This document shows positions 1 to 8,157 of a stretch of DNA of 39,437 nt, one piece after another. This DNA is from Succinivibrio sp. (GTDB taxonomy: Bacteria; Pseudomonadota; Gammaproteobacteria; Enterobacterales; Succinivibrionaceae). The stretch's first letter is position 1. Every line of letters starts with the position of its first letter. The translations under genes were made by a program, and so were the position numbers. Below the pieces are notes generated by a model that was given only the letters and a program-made list of their open reading frames with translations, made no database searches and was not told the DNA's origin. The stretch is taken from assembly GCA_017469335.1 (NCBI GenBank), contig JAFUGP010000111.1, positions 1 to 39,437 on the forward strand, read 5' to 3'.

Positions 1-1
1 C

Positions 2-385
2 GACGTATCCGGCCGCGGCCAGTTCGCGCCCTTTGTGTTCGTGCACCAGATTGACAAGGCCACCCCGAAGATCCAGCAGTACTGCATGAGCGGTCAGAAG
101 ATTGCCAAGGCGGTGTTCCACATCTGCCGCGCCATCGGCGGCGTGCAGGTGCCGGTGTACGAGCTGACCATGGAGAACGTGAAGATCATCAAGGCCGAGG
201 TCAAGGCGGTGGTACCGGGCGGCGCGGGTGATACCGTGCTGCCGCCGGTGGACGGCAGTCTCTCTCCGGTGGAGGAGGTGCAGCTGGTGGCCGGCAAGAT
301 CACCTGGAAGTACACCGCCATCAAGCCGGACAACACCAAGGACGGCGCGGTGGAAGCCTCGTTCAATCAGGTAGAGAACGCCTGA
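2..385 (+). CDS. hcp: T6SS tube protein Hcp (TssD), 3' part
   Basis: This is the C-terminal part of an Hcp-family protein (DUF796). Hcp forms the stacked hexameric rings of the type VI secretion inner tube and can carry or chaperone effectors. The frame is open from base 2 to the TGA at 383-385, about 127 residues, so the true start lies outside the window. The visible protein begins DVSGRGQFAPF and continues through HQIDKATPKIQQYC, FHICRAIGG and the VYELTMENVKI strand, which is the usual Hcp order. It then has the late ITWKYTAI strand. A terminator follows 50 bases downstream and the next gene converges on it. Family assignment rests on recognised motifs. An alternative is an Hcp-like cargo adaptor rather than the main tube protein. 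Confidence 0.85.
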   Translation, partial: DVSGRGQFAPFVFVHQIDKATPKIQQYCMSGQKIAKAVFHICRAIGGVQVPVYELTMENVKIIKAEVKAVVPGGAGDTVLPPVDGSLSPVEEVQLVAGKITWKYTAIKPDNTKDGAVEASFNQVENA

Positions 386-433
386 TAATGGCATGACCGT
401 AGGCTCCGGGCAGACGGTCTCTTTACCCTCGCA

Positions 434-464
434 AAAGCCGCTGTGGCCCGTGCTCAGCGGCTTT
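434..464. terminator. Convergent terminator between hcp and the unknown paralog
   Basis: A perfect 10-bp inverted repeat, AAAGCCGCTG at 434-443 and CAGCGGCTTT at 455-464, encloses an 11-base loop. Read leftward it is followed by a short T run, and read rightward the stem itself ends in CTTT. It sits between the stop of hcp and the stop of the leftward gene, so it probably serves both. Confidence 0.75.
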
Positions 465-465
465 C

Positions 466-1521
466 CTACTGCAGGGTATGGTCAACCACCACCAGAGGGG
501 TATTGGCCAGATGCTCAGCCTCCTCGGGGCTGTCAGGCCGGAAGGCTCCCATTCCCACGTGGCAGTACATACTCCCCATCAGCAACAGCTCCCCGTGCAG
601 GTGATCGCCCGTTACGGGCACGCGTCCGCCTTCCAGCACCCCGTCCTTGATGTAGATGGGCAGAGCGAGAAATTTCCCGCTTTTGAGATTCTGCACGGTG
701 ACAATGACCTGATAGACCTTGCCGCCGAAGATCCCGATGGGGGTGACGCTGAGCACCGGTCCGACAAATTCGTAGTGTGTCCAGTAGATATCAGGCCCGA
801 GCATGGACGTCATGTCCCGACGTACCACCACATCAGGCATTGCGGCCGCGGTCTTGTCGGGATGATTGGCCAGAAACTTCGCCAGCTCCCTTTGATAGCG
901 CGGATCATCGGGTTTACACACCACATTTTGGGTGTGTTCGATATTCGCTCTGATGGCCACCCCGTAAAGAAAGAAGCGTCTGCGCTCGCCGACCTTGAGC
1001 TGATCGTGCTCCTCCATGAAATAAGGGTCCTGGAAAGTCAGAGCCACGCAGTCATCATCAAAACTAGCCTTCACCTCACCGTCAAAATGATTGTCCCAGG
1101 GGTAAACCTCCTCAATGAGCAGGTCGGTGGCCACACCTACCGCCATGGGCACGATATTGATACGGGCGGTGGGATTGGCCTTGTCGGGATCCTGCCTGGT
1201 GCCGCACTCAATCCTCACCCACATCAGAGCGTCCTTCTCACTTATCTCAGTGGCCAAAAATCCTTTCAAAGGAGAGCCCGGGGGCAGATTGTCCTCAGGG
1301 ATAATCTCCTTGGAGTTTTTCAAAGACATCGCCACCATCGCGGGGAAGTAATCTTTGCTGCCGCCTAAGGCCTCCCAGTAATCCTCATTGCTCCCCAAAT
1401 GCCTGGAAAACCAGACCTCTCCTTCAAGCGGCTTTACTTTCAGCGAATACGGCACCAGGTTAATGGCGATCTTATGGTTCTCGCCCCTGGGATCCTGTTT
1501 TGCTTTTTTGCTGTTGGCCAT
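466..1521 (-). CDS. Unknown protein, T6SS-linked paralog A
   Basis: This protein of 351 residues was not recognised. It is clearly homologous over its whole length to the next gene upstream (1659-2726). Shared blocks are GEVWFSRHLG near the start, DNLPPGSPLKGF, ECGTRQDPDK, the INIVPMAVG segment, LTFQDPYFMEE, the arginine-rich GERRRFFLYGVA, FGGKVYQ, TGDHLHGELLLMGSM and a C-terminal VVDHTLQ. No signal peptide or membrane helix is seen, so it should be cytoplasmic. The ATG at 1521 has an AGGT-type ribosome site five bases upstream. It is the last gene of the leftward vgrG group. Context suggests a T6SS cargo, adaptor or immunity role, but no catalytic motif supports a choice. Confidence 0.6.
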   Translation of the reverse strand: MANSKKAKQDPRGENHKIAINLVPYSLKVKPLEGEVWFSRHLGSNEDYWEALGGSKDYFPAMVAMSLKNSKEIIPEDNLPPGSPLKGFLATEISEKDALMWVRIECGTRQDPDKANPTARINIVPMAVGVATDLLIEEVYPWDNHFDGEVKASFDDDCVALTFQDPYFMEEHDQLKVGERRRFFLYGVAIRANIEHTQNVVCKPDDPRYQRELAKFLANHPDKTAAAMPDVVVRRDMTSMLGPDIYWTHYEFVGPVLSVTPIGIFGGKVYQVIVTVQNLKSGKFLALPIYIKDGVLEGGRVPVTGDHLHGELLLMGSMYCHVGMGAFRPDSPEEAEHLANTPLVVVDHTLQ

Positions 1522-1658
1522 GTTCTACCTGCCCGGGCGCCCGTCGCCCTCATCTGATTGACTCAGCACTAAAAATAAGGTTGAAATGAAATGGCTCAGG
1601 CAAATGGGCTCAATCCGGCCCGAATGGGCCCGTGCTCCCCACTGCCGCGCTCGTTTTC

Positions 1659-2726
1659 CTATTGCAGGGTATGGTCAACCATCACCAAAGGAGAGTGGGC
1701 CAGACGCTCGGCCTCTTCCCAGCTCTCAGGCTGCACGGTACCCAAACCTACGTGACAGAACATGCTCCCCAGCAAAAGCAGCCGCCCGTGCAGATGATCG
1801 CCTGTCTTAAGCGGCCGTTTGCCTTCTAGCAGCTCATCCTTGACATAAATCGGCAGGGTAAGCGAATTCCCGTTTGCGAGGTATTGCACTTGGACCAGAG
1901 CCTGATAGACCGTGCCGCCGAAGATCTTGATGGGACTGACCTTGTGCACCGGTCCTAAAAATTCGTAGAAGGTCCAGAATACATCCGGTACCAACGCGGA
2001 TGTACTGTCATAGCGCAGCACCACCTGCGGCATGTCAGCTGCGGTTTTACCGGGATTTTCGGCAAGAAACAATTTCAGCTGTCTTTGATAGTGCGGATCG
2101 GTGGGCTTGCACACCTCATTTTTGAGGTGGGCAAGGTCCGCTTTGACAGCCACCCCATAGAGGAAGAATCTCCGGCGCTCGCCCGGCGTCAGCCGATCGC
2201 GCTCCTCCATAAAATAGGGATCCTGGAAAGTCAGCGGTACACTCTCATCATCAAAATGTGCCTTCACCTCACCGTCATAATGATTGCTCCAGGTATAAAC
2301 CTCTTCGATGATCAGCTCGGTAGCCATGCCCACGGCCATGGGCACGATGTTGACGCGCGCAACCGGCAGACTCTTGTCCGGGTCCTGTCTGGTGCCGCAC
2401 TCAACCCTCATCCACATCATGGCGTCATTGAGACCTACCTCCGTGGCCTTAAAGCCCTTCAACGGCGAGCCTGGGGGCAGATTGTCACGCGGGATGAATT
2501 CCTTGCTGTCTTTCATGAACAGGGAAGCCATGCCGTTTAAATAATCTGTGCTGCCGCCTAACACCTTCCAGTGAAATTCGTTGCCGCCTATGTGCCTGGA
2601 AAACCAGACTTCCCCGTCTTTGGGCACCGCCTTGGTTGAATACGGCATGAGGGAGATGGCATCATCGTCCCCTTTAGGAGCCTCGTTCTGCCGGTATTTT
2701 TTGCCGCTTTTCTTCCACTTGGCCAT
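1659..2726 (-). CDS. Unknown protein, T6SS-linked paralog B
   Basis: This protein of 355 residues is a tandem duplicate of the following gene, with the same conserved blocks: GEVWFSRHIG, DNLPPGSPLKGF, ECGTRQDPDK, LTFQDPYFMEERD, GERRRFFLYGVA, FGGTVYQ, TGDHLHGRLLLLGSM and VVMVDHTLQ-like ending. The start is placed at MAKWKKSGKK (2726) because it aligns with the paralog start and has AGGACAGGCAG just upstream. A longer frame reaching 2861 would add about 45 residues with no counterpart in the paralog. The first 20 residues are lysine-rich. The repeated GDHLHG block near the C-terminus could be part of a small beta barrel, which is a guess. The copies differ most at their N-termini. Confidence 0.6.
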   Translation of the reverse strand: MAKWKKSGKKYRQNEAPKGDDDAISLMPYSTKAVPKDGEVWFSRHIGGNEFHWKVLGGSTDYLNGMASLFMKDSKEFIPRDNLPPGSPLKGFKATEVGLNDAMMWMRVECGTRQDPDKSLPVARVNIVPMAVGMATELIIEEVYTWSNHYDGEVKAHFDDESVPLTFQDPYFMEERDRLTPGERRRFFLYGVAVKADLAHLKNEVCKPTDPHYQRQLKLFLAENPGKTAADMPQVVLRYDSTSALVPDVFWTFYEFLGPVHKVSPIKIFGGTVYQALVQVQYLANGNSLTLPIYVKDELLEGKRPLKTGDHLHGRLLLLGSMFCHVGLGTVQPESWEEAERLAHSPLVMVDHTLQ

Positions 2727-3035
2727 GATCTGCCTGTCCTGCCTCCGCCTACTGCACAAAACGTGGCCCGTATGATAACCGATCCCAGAGAGCGAGACAA
2801 ACAAGGAAGCAGCCGGAGCAGGTGACACAAAGGCTGCCACCTGCGGATGGCATTCACTCAAGGGTCACGGTTTTTGGCCGCGCGGCCTGAGCATTCACCC
2901 GACACAGAGCACAAAACACCAGCTGGCCTTGGCAGATGGTCCCTTGAGAGTCCTGCACCTGAAAGCCTGCCGGTACCCCGTACCGGTGCCCGGAGGCGGT
3001 AAAGCGCTCGTGAGGGACCGGTTTTCAGGCAGCTT
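2727..3035. other. Non-coding gap with two inverted repeats
   Basis: This stretch of about 310 bases lies between the DUF6931-like gene and paralog B, both leftward. No convincing gene is seen. It contains a hairpin at 2970-2986 (CCGGTAC, three-base loop, GTACCGG) shortly after the upstream stop, and a 12-bp palindrome GGCCGCGCGGCC at 2876-2887. Neither is followed by a T run on the coding strand, so they look more like RNA processing or attenuation structures than terminators. Paralog B may have its own promoter here, but no clear one was seen. Confidence 0.4.
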
Positions 3036-4175
3036 TCAGCCGCGAAAACGGTCGATGACCCCCGTATGCACACGTGCCTCCGTGGCCGGCTGTGCATCAT
3101 TGAGGTTACGGTGCGGTGCCCGTCCCTGCTCCACGCTCTCGGCCCAATTATCCGCGCCGCGGGCCACGTTGCGGCCCAGGTCATAGTAGCGCTGCATGCG
3201 CTCTTCATAGGAGTACAAGCCGCCGCGGGCAAGTCCCAGCTGTAACATCAGGGTTTTCATGCCGCCTGACAAGAGCTCGGGCGGAGTGCGTACCAGCACC
3301 TCCTGTTTAGGCGTCAGGATGCCGTAACTCCAAAAAGCACATAAGGCCAGCATGCCCTGCGGGCGATCCGGACACTGATTGCCCGCCTCCAGCGCCTGCG
3401 CGGCGTTTTCATCGCTCGGAGTGACGATGCAGCGATAGGCCACATCCAAGGCAGCCTCATTTTGCAGCCGTACGTCTTCCTCATCCTTAGGCGGCATCAC
3501 CGTCTTGATAAGCTTGATGGTTTTCTGCCGGGCCGTCTCGATTTTCTCGCGCAGTTCCTGCTCGGCCTTGGCCATGGGTCCTGACTCATAATCAAAGGTC
3601 GGTTTGGCGGCAGCCTCCTTGATGGAGGCGCAGGCCTTATCGACAAAGCCCTGAAAATCAAGTCCGCATTGCTCTTTGAAGGCCCCGTCAATGATGCCCA
3701 TCACCTGATCAAAGAGCTCGCGGGCCTCGGCGGGCATGGCCGCCAGTACCTGCTCTTTGTGCTGTTGGGCCTGGGCCACCGCCTTATCGAGCGCGGCCTG
3801 CAGTTGCGGATCGGGCTGGGTCTTGGGCATTTGAGCCCAGTCCGGCACCTCCAGTTTGCGCGGCTTGCCGATATCGGCGATGTCGCGCGGCTGGTCGGGA
3901 CTTTGGCGCAGCTCCTCTAAGTTGTCCAGCACACAGCGATAACCCCACCACACCGTGGCGCGCGGATGCAGGTTATAGCCCAAAAAGGTGCAGGCTTCCT
4001 GATAGTTGCCCGCGCGGGCGAGTTCGTTGAGATAATCTTCACTGCCGGGGAAACGCTGCGCGAGTTTTTTGAGCGTCGCGCTCATGGGATAATGTTCCTC
4101 TTGCGCCACCTCCTGCACGGTGATGTGACGCAGCAGCACCGGGTGCTGATCCATCCATTCGAGGTGATCTGACAT
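3036..4175 (-). CDS. DUF6931-like T6SS-associated protein
   Basis: This soluble protein of 379 residues resembles the DUF6931 family that often sits beside vgrG genes in proteobacterial T6SS islands. The N-terminal third carries the diagnostic order: a PMSATLKKLAQRFPGSEDYLNELARAG-type helix (cut here for brevity), an EACTFLGYNL helix and the tryptophan pair in ATVWWGYRCV. Residues about 125-250 are helical and rich in A, E, K and Q. A cysteine-containing ALCAFWSYG segment and a helical ELLSGGMKTLMLQLG segment follow. The start at 4175 has a GAGGAG site eight bases upstream. It lies 24 bases after the small acidic protein gene, so the two are probably co-transcribed. An effector adaptor or chaperone role is inferred from context only. 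Confidence 0.6.
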   Translation of the reverse strand: MSDHLEWMDQHPVLLRHITVQEVAQEEHYPMSATLKKLAQRFPGSEDYLNELARAGNYQEACTFLGYNLHPRATVWWGYRCVLDNLEELRQSPDQPRDIADIGKPRKLEVPDWAQMPKTQPDPQLQAALDKAVAQAQQHKEQVLAAMPAEARELFDQVMGIIDGAFKEQCGLDFQGFVDKACASIKEAAAKPTFDYESGPMAKAEQELREKIETARQKTIKLIKTVMPPKDEEDVRLQNEAALDVAYRCIVTPSDENAAQALEAGNQCPDRPQGMLALCAFWSYGILTPKQEVLVRTPPELLSGGMKTLMLQLGLARGGLYSYEERMQRYYDLGRNVARGADNWAESVEQGRAPHRNLNDAQPATEARVHTGVIDRFRG

Positions 4176-4199
4176 CTTAAGCGCTCCTCACACAATTCT

Positions 4200-4592
4200 T
4201 TAATTAAGCTTCAGGCCCTTGGTGGCGATCTCACTGGCTCCGGCCGCCGTATCCAGAGCCTCAGCCTCCGTCTCCAGCGCCACCGTCTCATTGGTATTGG
4301 CCTTGGCCTTAGTCTCACTGGCCGACACCTCGCCGTCCTGCACGCCCACATCGTCGTGCGCGAGTGAAGCGGTATTGGTAGTACCGTCTGACTCGCCTTT
4401 TTGCAGTGACACTTCATCATCGGTGGGATGGGACTCCTTTTTGCCGGTCACATCCTGCCTGGTGTAGCTGGTAATTACAAAATTCAATAATGCGCCCACC
4501 GCCAGCGAGGCCGCGATGGCACCGGCCTGGGCAGCCACCGTGGCGGTGATCTCCGAGCTGAGCTGACTGCTCTCTTCTTCATTAAGTTTCAT
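4200..4592 (-). CDS. Small acidic protein with one hydrophobic segment
   Basis: This protein of 130 residues was not recognised. Residues about 18-42 form a hydrophobic, alanine-rich stretch (AGAIAASLAVGALLNFVITS) that could cross a membrane or pack into an assembly. The rest is acidic and strongly biased to T, E, A, S and D. Its last 45 residues show an alternating short-strand pattern (ETVALETEAEALDT, ATKGLKLN) that recalls the beta-helix repeats of VgrG tails. A ribosome site AGAGGG lies nine bases before the ATG. It is placed between vgrG and the DUF6931-like gene. It could be a spike-associated tip protein or a membrane-targeted cargo. No PAAR motif is visible, so this is speculative. 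Confidence 0.5.
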   Translation of the reverse strand: MKLNEEESSQLSSEITATVAAQAGAIAASLAVGALLNFVITSYTRQDVTGKKESHPTDDEVSLQKGESDGTTNTASLAHDDVGVQDGEVSASETKAKANTNETVALETEAEALDTAAGASEIATKGLKLN

Positions 4593-4727
4593 GCTATCTT
4601 GCCCTCTGTATATTCAGGACGTTGGCCTGCAGTACTTCTGTGGCGGTTTTCACTCGACGCAACTACACCCGTTGGTCTTTAACTGTGGGGAAATTTCATC
4701 CACACCCGGCCTTCCGGTTACAGACCG

Positions 4728-7700
4728 TTAAAGCCCCTCTAAATAAAACTCATTCTGCTCAAGATCTTGCTCAAGATCCACGTCCTCATTATTTTGGTTA
4801 TTTTCCATGTTTTGTGCCAGGGCCGGTACCGGCCCTTGGGCAAATGACAACTCGGCGGTTCCTGTGTCGAATTTGGTGGACTTAAGCACGACTTTTGAGG
4901 CCTCCACGGACATGGTGGAGGCGTTGGTCGGGATTAAATTTGCAGCCAAATACGCAGATTCAGTGGAGATCATGCTCGAGAGCTTGACCGCGTCCAAACC
5001 CACCGTGGTCCACGTAATGGACTCGGAGAGCGCCTTCTTCTTGTCAGGATCGGTGGTGTTGCGCTTGACGGTGCCCAGCACGTTGATGGCGGTGTTGATC
5101 GCCTCCGCCACTATATTCAGCACCAAGGTCACCACGGTGGCCACATTCAGCTTGCCGTCCTTTTTAGCTTTTTGATACTTTTCAATCGCCTTGAGCACGT
5201 TGAAGGGATTGGGCATGAAATCATAGACAGCCTTGACCGTATCTTTAGCCTCGGAGCTTTCGTCGTCAAACCCCTGCTTGTGAATGAGATCTGCCCCAAC
5301 CAGTGCCTCTTGGTACCCGAACTGTACCAGGTTCAGGGCGTTGGTAAGCCCGCTGTTGGTACGCACATCAACATGGGTACCACCGCAGATGACATGTCCC
5401 AGTGACGTGGCCAACGAGCCTCCCATGGCATCGCTCATGGAAGCACCGAAGACAGACTTGGCGTTGATGTTCTGCCCGCTCATGGTGATGCCCTTGAGGG
5501 CGGCCACACTCAGCGAAGAGCCCGTAATCGTGGAGAGATTAGACCAGCGCCTGCTGACCAGCGACACCGCGTCCTCATCCATGGACAAGGAGGCGGTGTC
5601 CGCGGTGAACTTGACAGAGCTGTCGGCGCACACCTTCACCTCAGGTGCATAGAAGCTGATGCCCTTGCTGGCGGTGAAATCAAGGTTGGTAGCCTGCAGT
5701 GAGATTTTGCCTTGAGGTGCGGAAATCATCACGCCGCCATCCGAGCTGAGCGTAAGCAGGATCTCCTTTGTAACCTCCTCACCCTGCTTGGCATCGCTCT
5801 GATCTAACTTGAGCTTCTGCCTGAATTTTGCCGCCGCATCGCTGAGGCTTTTCAAAGCGCTCTCATAGTTGCTTCCGGCCTGCTTATACTTTGCCTGTGC
5901 GGCATTCTCCTCGCTTTGGTCAGGCGCGTGGTAATTGATGCCGTCACTGAAGGACCGGCTGAAGACCTCATATTTCCTCGTGCACAAATCCTCCAGGGCT
6001 GTTACCAGATCCCGGCGGCTCAGCGTAACCTTTTCCAGCGCCGTCGTGACCTCAGGGTATTTGTCTTCCAGGGCCGGCTCTAGGGAGCGTTTGTTGATGG
6101 CATGTTTCTGCCGCTCCTTGATCACAGCAAGCTGCTTGCGCTGCAGGGCACTGATGGCCAGCTGCAACTGCGCCTCAGCGGAATTGTCATAGGTGCTCAC
6201 CTCCAGACCGGCACACTGATGGTCTTTTTCCCTGGTTATGATGCGGCGCAAGGCCAGCAGGCTGTGACCGAGCTCGGCACCTGCCACCGCAGTGGCAGTC
6301 TCCCCTAAAAGCGCCGCCGAAAGCTTATGCTCCGGCTTGGGCAGCCGGGCGTTTAAATAGAAGCGCCCGCTCTCACCCCTGAGCAGCACCCGCTCGCCCA
6401 CCCGTGGAAACTCTCCTTGGGCCGGCAGATCCTCGTGCCCCCCCTGGCGACAGGTAAATTCTGCCACCAGCACCTCACCGCTATCGGTGCGGGCATAAAA
6501 GCGCCGGGGGCTTTCCCGGGGATCGCTTGAGAATGGTTTGAGTTGCGCAAGAGCCTGAGTTTGGCCCTTATCGTCGCAAACCTCGGCCTCCACTGCCAGC
6601 GCAGGCGTTATTGAGAGTGTCTCATCCTCAGGTGCCAGACAGCCCAAATTGACTGCATCCCCCGGCAGGAGGGCCTTGAATTTCACCTCCAGTCTGGGGC
6701 CGCGCGAGCGCAGATCCACAGTTCTTTCATCCGTGGTCTTGTAACGGCGCAAGGTACAGGTGCTGCTTAACACCACCAATGAGCCCGCGGCGGGACCGTC
6801 ATACAGCTCAAACAGACGACCCGGAATGAAGCTCAACTCCGTGCTGCTGCCTTTGAGGGTAAGACGGCTGAGACTGTCGGCACGGGCCTGAAGGTTCTGC
6901 GAGAGCCTGAGCGCCTCGGCGCGGCGGCCATAGCTTTCAAAAGCACCGCAGCTGGCAAAGGCATAAGTCTGCAGGGGCGGCACTGCCGCAGGCGGGGCCT
7001 TGGTACGCAGTTTGCTCACCATGAGAACCTGCTTTTTAAAAAAGTCCTGAGTCACCACCTTGCTTTTACCGCCTGAGACGTGAGTTTGCGCGTCACTCAG
7101 CGAATTGGTGTTCTGACAGCACAAGAAGGCCTGAGCATCGCTGGTCAGATTTTGACTGTCAAAACTGCCCTCCTCCCCTTTTGTCATCTTGGGGCCGCAG
7201 CCGGTAAAGAAGACGCCGCCACGGCTTAAATACAAAACCGGGGCCAGCTCATCACCGTCATAGCCGTAGCTGTAGTTAATGCCGTAAAATTTCAGCAGCT
7301 GCAGCAAAAAGGCGTAGTCAGACTGTCCGGTCTGCGCAAAAATCTGCGCCTCGTCAAAATAACGCTGATCCAGAAGTTTCCCGTCAATGACAGGCTCTTT
7401 AAGCAGCCCTTTATCGGTAAGGGGTTTTAGGATCTCGTTTATGACCTTAAGCGGAGTCAGTCCGTAAAAAGTCCTTAGATGTGCACGGCGGCGCAACAGC
7501 TCCAGCGGCGCCACCACCTTGAGCCGGTAGCAGTGGCATTCTTTCTTCGCCCCCAGATCCGACACACTGCCGACCAGTCCCTCGTAGGTGCAGCTCTCCA
7601 CCACTCCCTTAAAGCTGCGGGAGCTTTTGCCACTCTCAGTGGTGGCACTGAAACTGATCCCGGCCGTGGTGCCTACCAGAGCGGAGAGTTTGCTGCTGTC

Positions 7701-7859
7701 AACCGTATTTAGCGTGTAGAGCCAGGCCGTGGCCGAGGAAGGTCCGGACAGACACTCCTTTAGCTTGAGCTCATAAAAATCATCCTGAACAAACAAATTA
7801 GCGTTGTCACCGGCAAGTTTGAGCGTCAGTACCGGATCTGCCACGTCTGCATCTGCCAT
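4728..7859 (-). CDS. vgrG: Divergent VgrG-like T6SS spike protein with helical insert
   Basis: This protein of 1043 residues is read as a VgrG (TssI) spike, which trimerises at the tip of the T6SS tube and delivers effectors. Residues 1-410 follow the gp27-like layout, including the LELLRRRAHLRTFYGLTPLKVINEIL segment in part, a QSDYAFLLQLLKFYGI segment and LSFIPGRLFEL. Residues about 415-510 look like the gp5 OB fold, ending EFPRVGERVLL. Residues about 555-695 form a helical, charged insert that ordinary VgrGs lack. Residues about 698-835 show the short alternating strands of the needle-like beta helix (GGVMISAPQGKISLQA). Residues 850-1043 form a C-terminal extension with a hydrophobic stretch at 905-930 and an acidic end. 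A TGGAG site precedes the ATG. The sequence is divergent, so the domain borders are approximate. Confidence 0.75.
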   Translation of the reverse strand: MADADVADPVLTLKLAGDNANLFVQDDFYELKLKECLSGPSSATAWLYTLNTVDSSKLSALVGTTAGISFSATTESGKSSRSFKGVVESCTYEGLVGSVSDLGAKKECHCYRLKVVAPLELLRRRAHLRTFYGLTPLKVINEILKPLTDKGLLKEPVIDGKLLDQRYFDEAQIFAQTGQSDYAFLLQLLKFYGINYSYGYDGDELAPVLYLSRGGVFFTGCGPKMTKGEEGSFDSQNLTSDAQAFLCCQNTNSLSDAQTHVSGGKSKVVTQDFFKKQVLMVSKLRTKAPPAAVPPLQTYAFASCGAFESYGRRAEALRLSQNLQARADSLSRLTLKGSSTELSFIPGRLFELYDGPAAGSLVVLSSTCTLRRYKTTDERTVDLRSRGPRLEVKFKALLPGDAVNLGCLAPEDETLSITPALAVEAEVCDDKGQTQALAQLKPFSSDPRESPRRFYARTDSGEVLVAEFTCRQGGHEDLPAQGEFPRVGERVLLRGESGRFYLNARLPKPEHKLSAALLGETATAVAGAELGHSLLALRRIITREKDHQCAGLEVSTYDNSAEAQLQLAISALQRKQLAVIKERQKHAINKRSLEPALEDKYPEVTTALEKVTLSRRDLVTALEDLCTRKYEVFSRSFSDGINYHAPDQSEENAAQAKYKQAGSNYESALKSLSDAAAKFRQKLKLDQSDAKQGEEVTKEILLTLSSDGGVMISAPQGKISLQATNLDFTASKGISFYAPEVKVCADSSVKFTADTASLSMDEDAVSLVSRRWSNLSTITGSSLSVAALKGITMSGQNINAKSVFGASMSDAMGGSLATSLGHVICGGTHVDVRTNSGLTNALNLVQFGYQEALVGADLIHKQGFDDESSEAKDTVKAVYDFMPNPFNVLKAIEKYQKAKKDGKLNVATVVTLVLNIVAEAINTAINVLGTVKRNTTDPDKKKALSESITWTTVGLDAVKLSSMISTESAYLAANLIPTNASTMSVEASKVVLKSTKFDTGTAELSFAQGPVPALAQNMENNQNNEDVDLEQDLEQNEFYLEGL

Positions 7860-7876
7860 GATGTAACTCCAAAAGA

Positions 7877-7890
7877 GCCCGCAAGCGGGC
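7877..7890 (-). promoter_or_regulatory. Hairpin in the vgrG leader
   Basis: A perfect 6-bp stem, GCCCGC and GCGGGC with a two-base loop, lies in the 5' leader of vgrG, about eight bases before its TGGAG ribosome site. It is followed on the coding strand by TCTTTT. It could tune translation or act as a weak attenuator. Confidence 0.45.
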
Positions 7891-7908
7891 GGCTGAGACC
7901 ATGTTTTG

Positions 7909-7936
7909 ATTTTAACTGTAAAGATTAATAAAACAA
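7909..7936 (-). promoter_or_regulatory. Candidate sigma70 promoter of vgrG
   Basis: On the minus strand a TTGTTT hexamer (7931-7936) is separated by 16 bases from TAAAAT (7909-7914), which matches the -10 consensus at five of six positions. The surroundings are AT-rich compared with the rest of the window. Transcription would start near 7902 and give a leader of about 40 bases containing the hairpin at 7877-7890. Confidence 0.45.
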
Positions 7937-8019
7937 TCCGTTTACCGTAATATTTGCAAGATTTATCACAAGATTAAGCGACTGGAATCATCACATTTCT
8001 GCTAACTTATTGGCCAGTT

Positions 8020-8038
8020 TGGTACTATTTTTGTACCA
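8020..8038. promoter_or_regulatory. Palindrome upstream of vgrG, possible operator
   Basis: TGGTAC and GTACCA form a 6-bp inverted repeat around a seven-base AT-only centre, within the AT-rich region between the ATPase gene end and the vgrG promoter. Its symmetry and length fit a dimeric repressor site. It has no neighbouring T run that would make it a terminator. No regulator can be named. Confidence 0.3.
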
Positions 8039-8157
8039 CCGCTACATAAATAGACCGCGCAGATTTGACTTTAATGGGCCGCCACCACCGCTGCCGCGCA
8101 TGTTTTTCGCCGCATTTAAGTCAGGAAAGAGCGTCTTTGGACCGCCTTGCCGGAGTA

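Noticed and set aside
478-1368. Plus-strand frame of 296 codons
   Set aside because: It mirrors unknown paralog A, and a similar mirror frame occurs over paralog B, as expected for antisense shadows of homologous genes.
2858-3232. Minus-strand frame of 124 codons
   Set aside because: It overlaps the DUF6931-like gene in another frame, is rich in R, S and A, and has no ribosome site.
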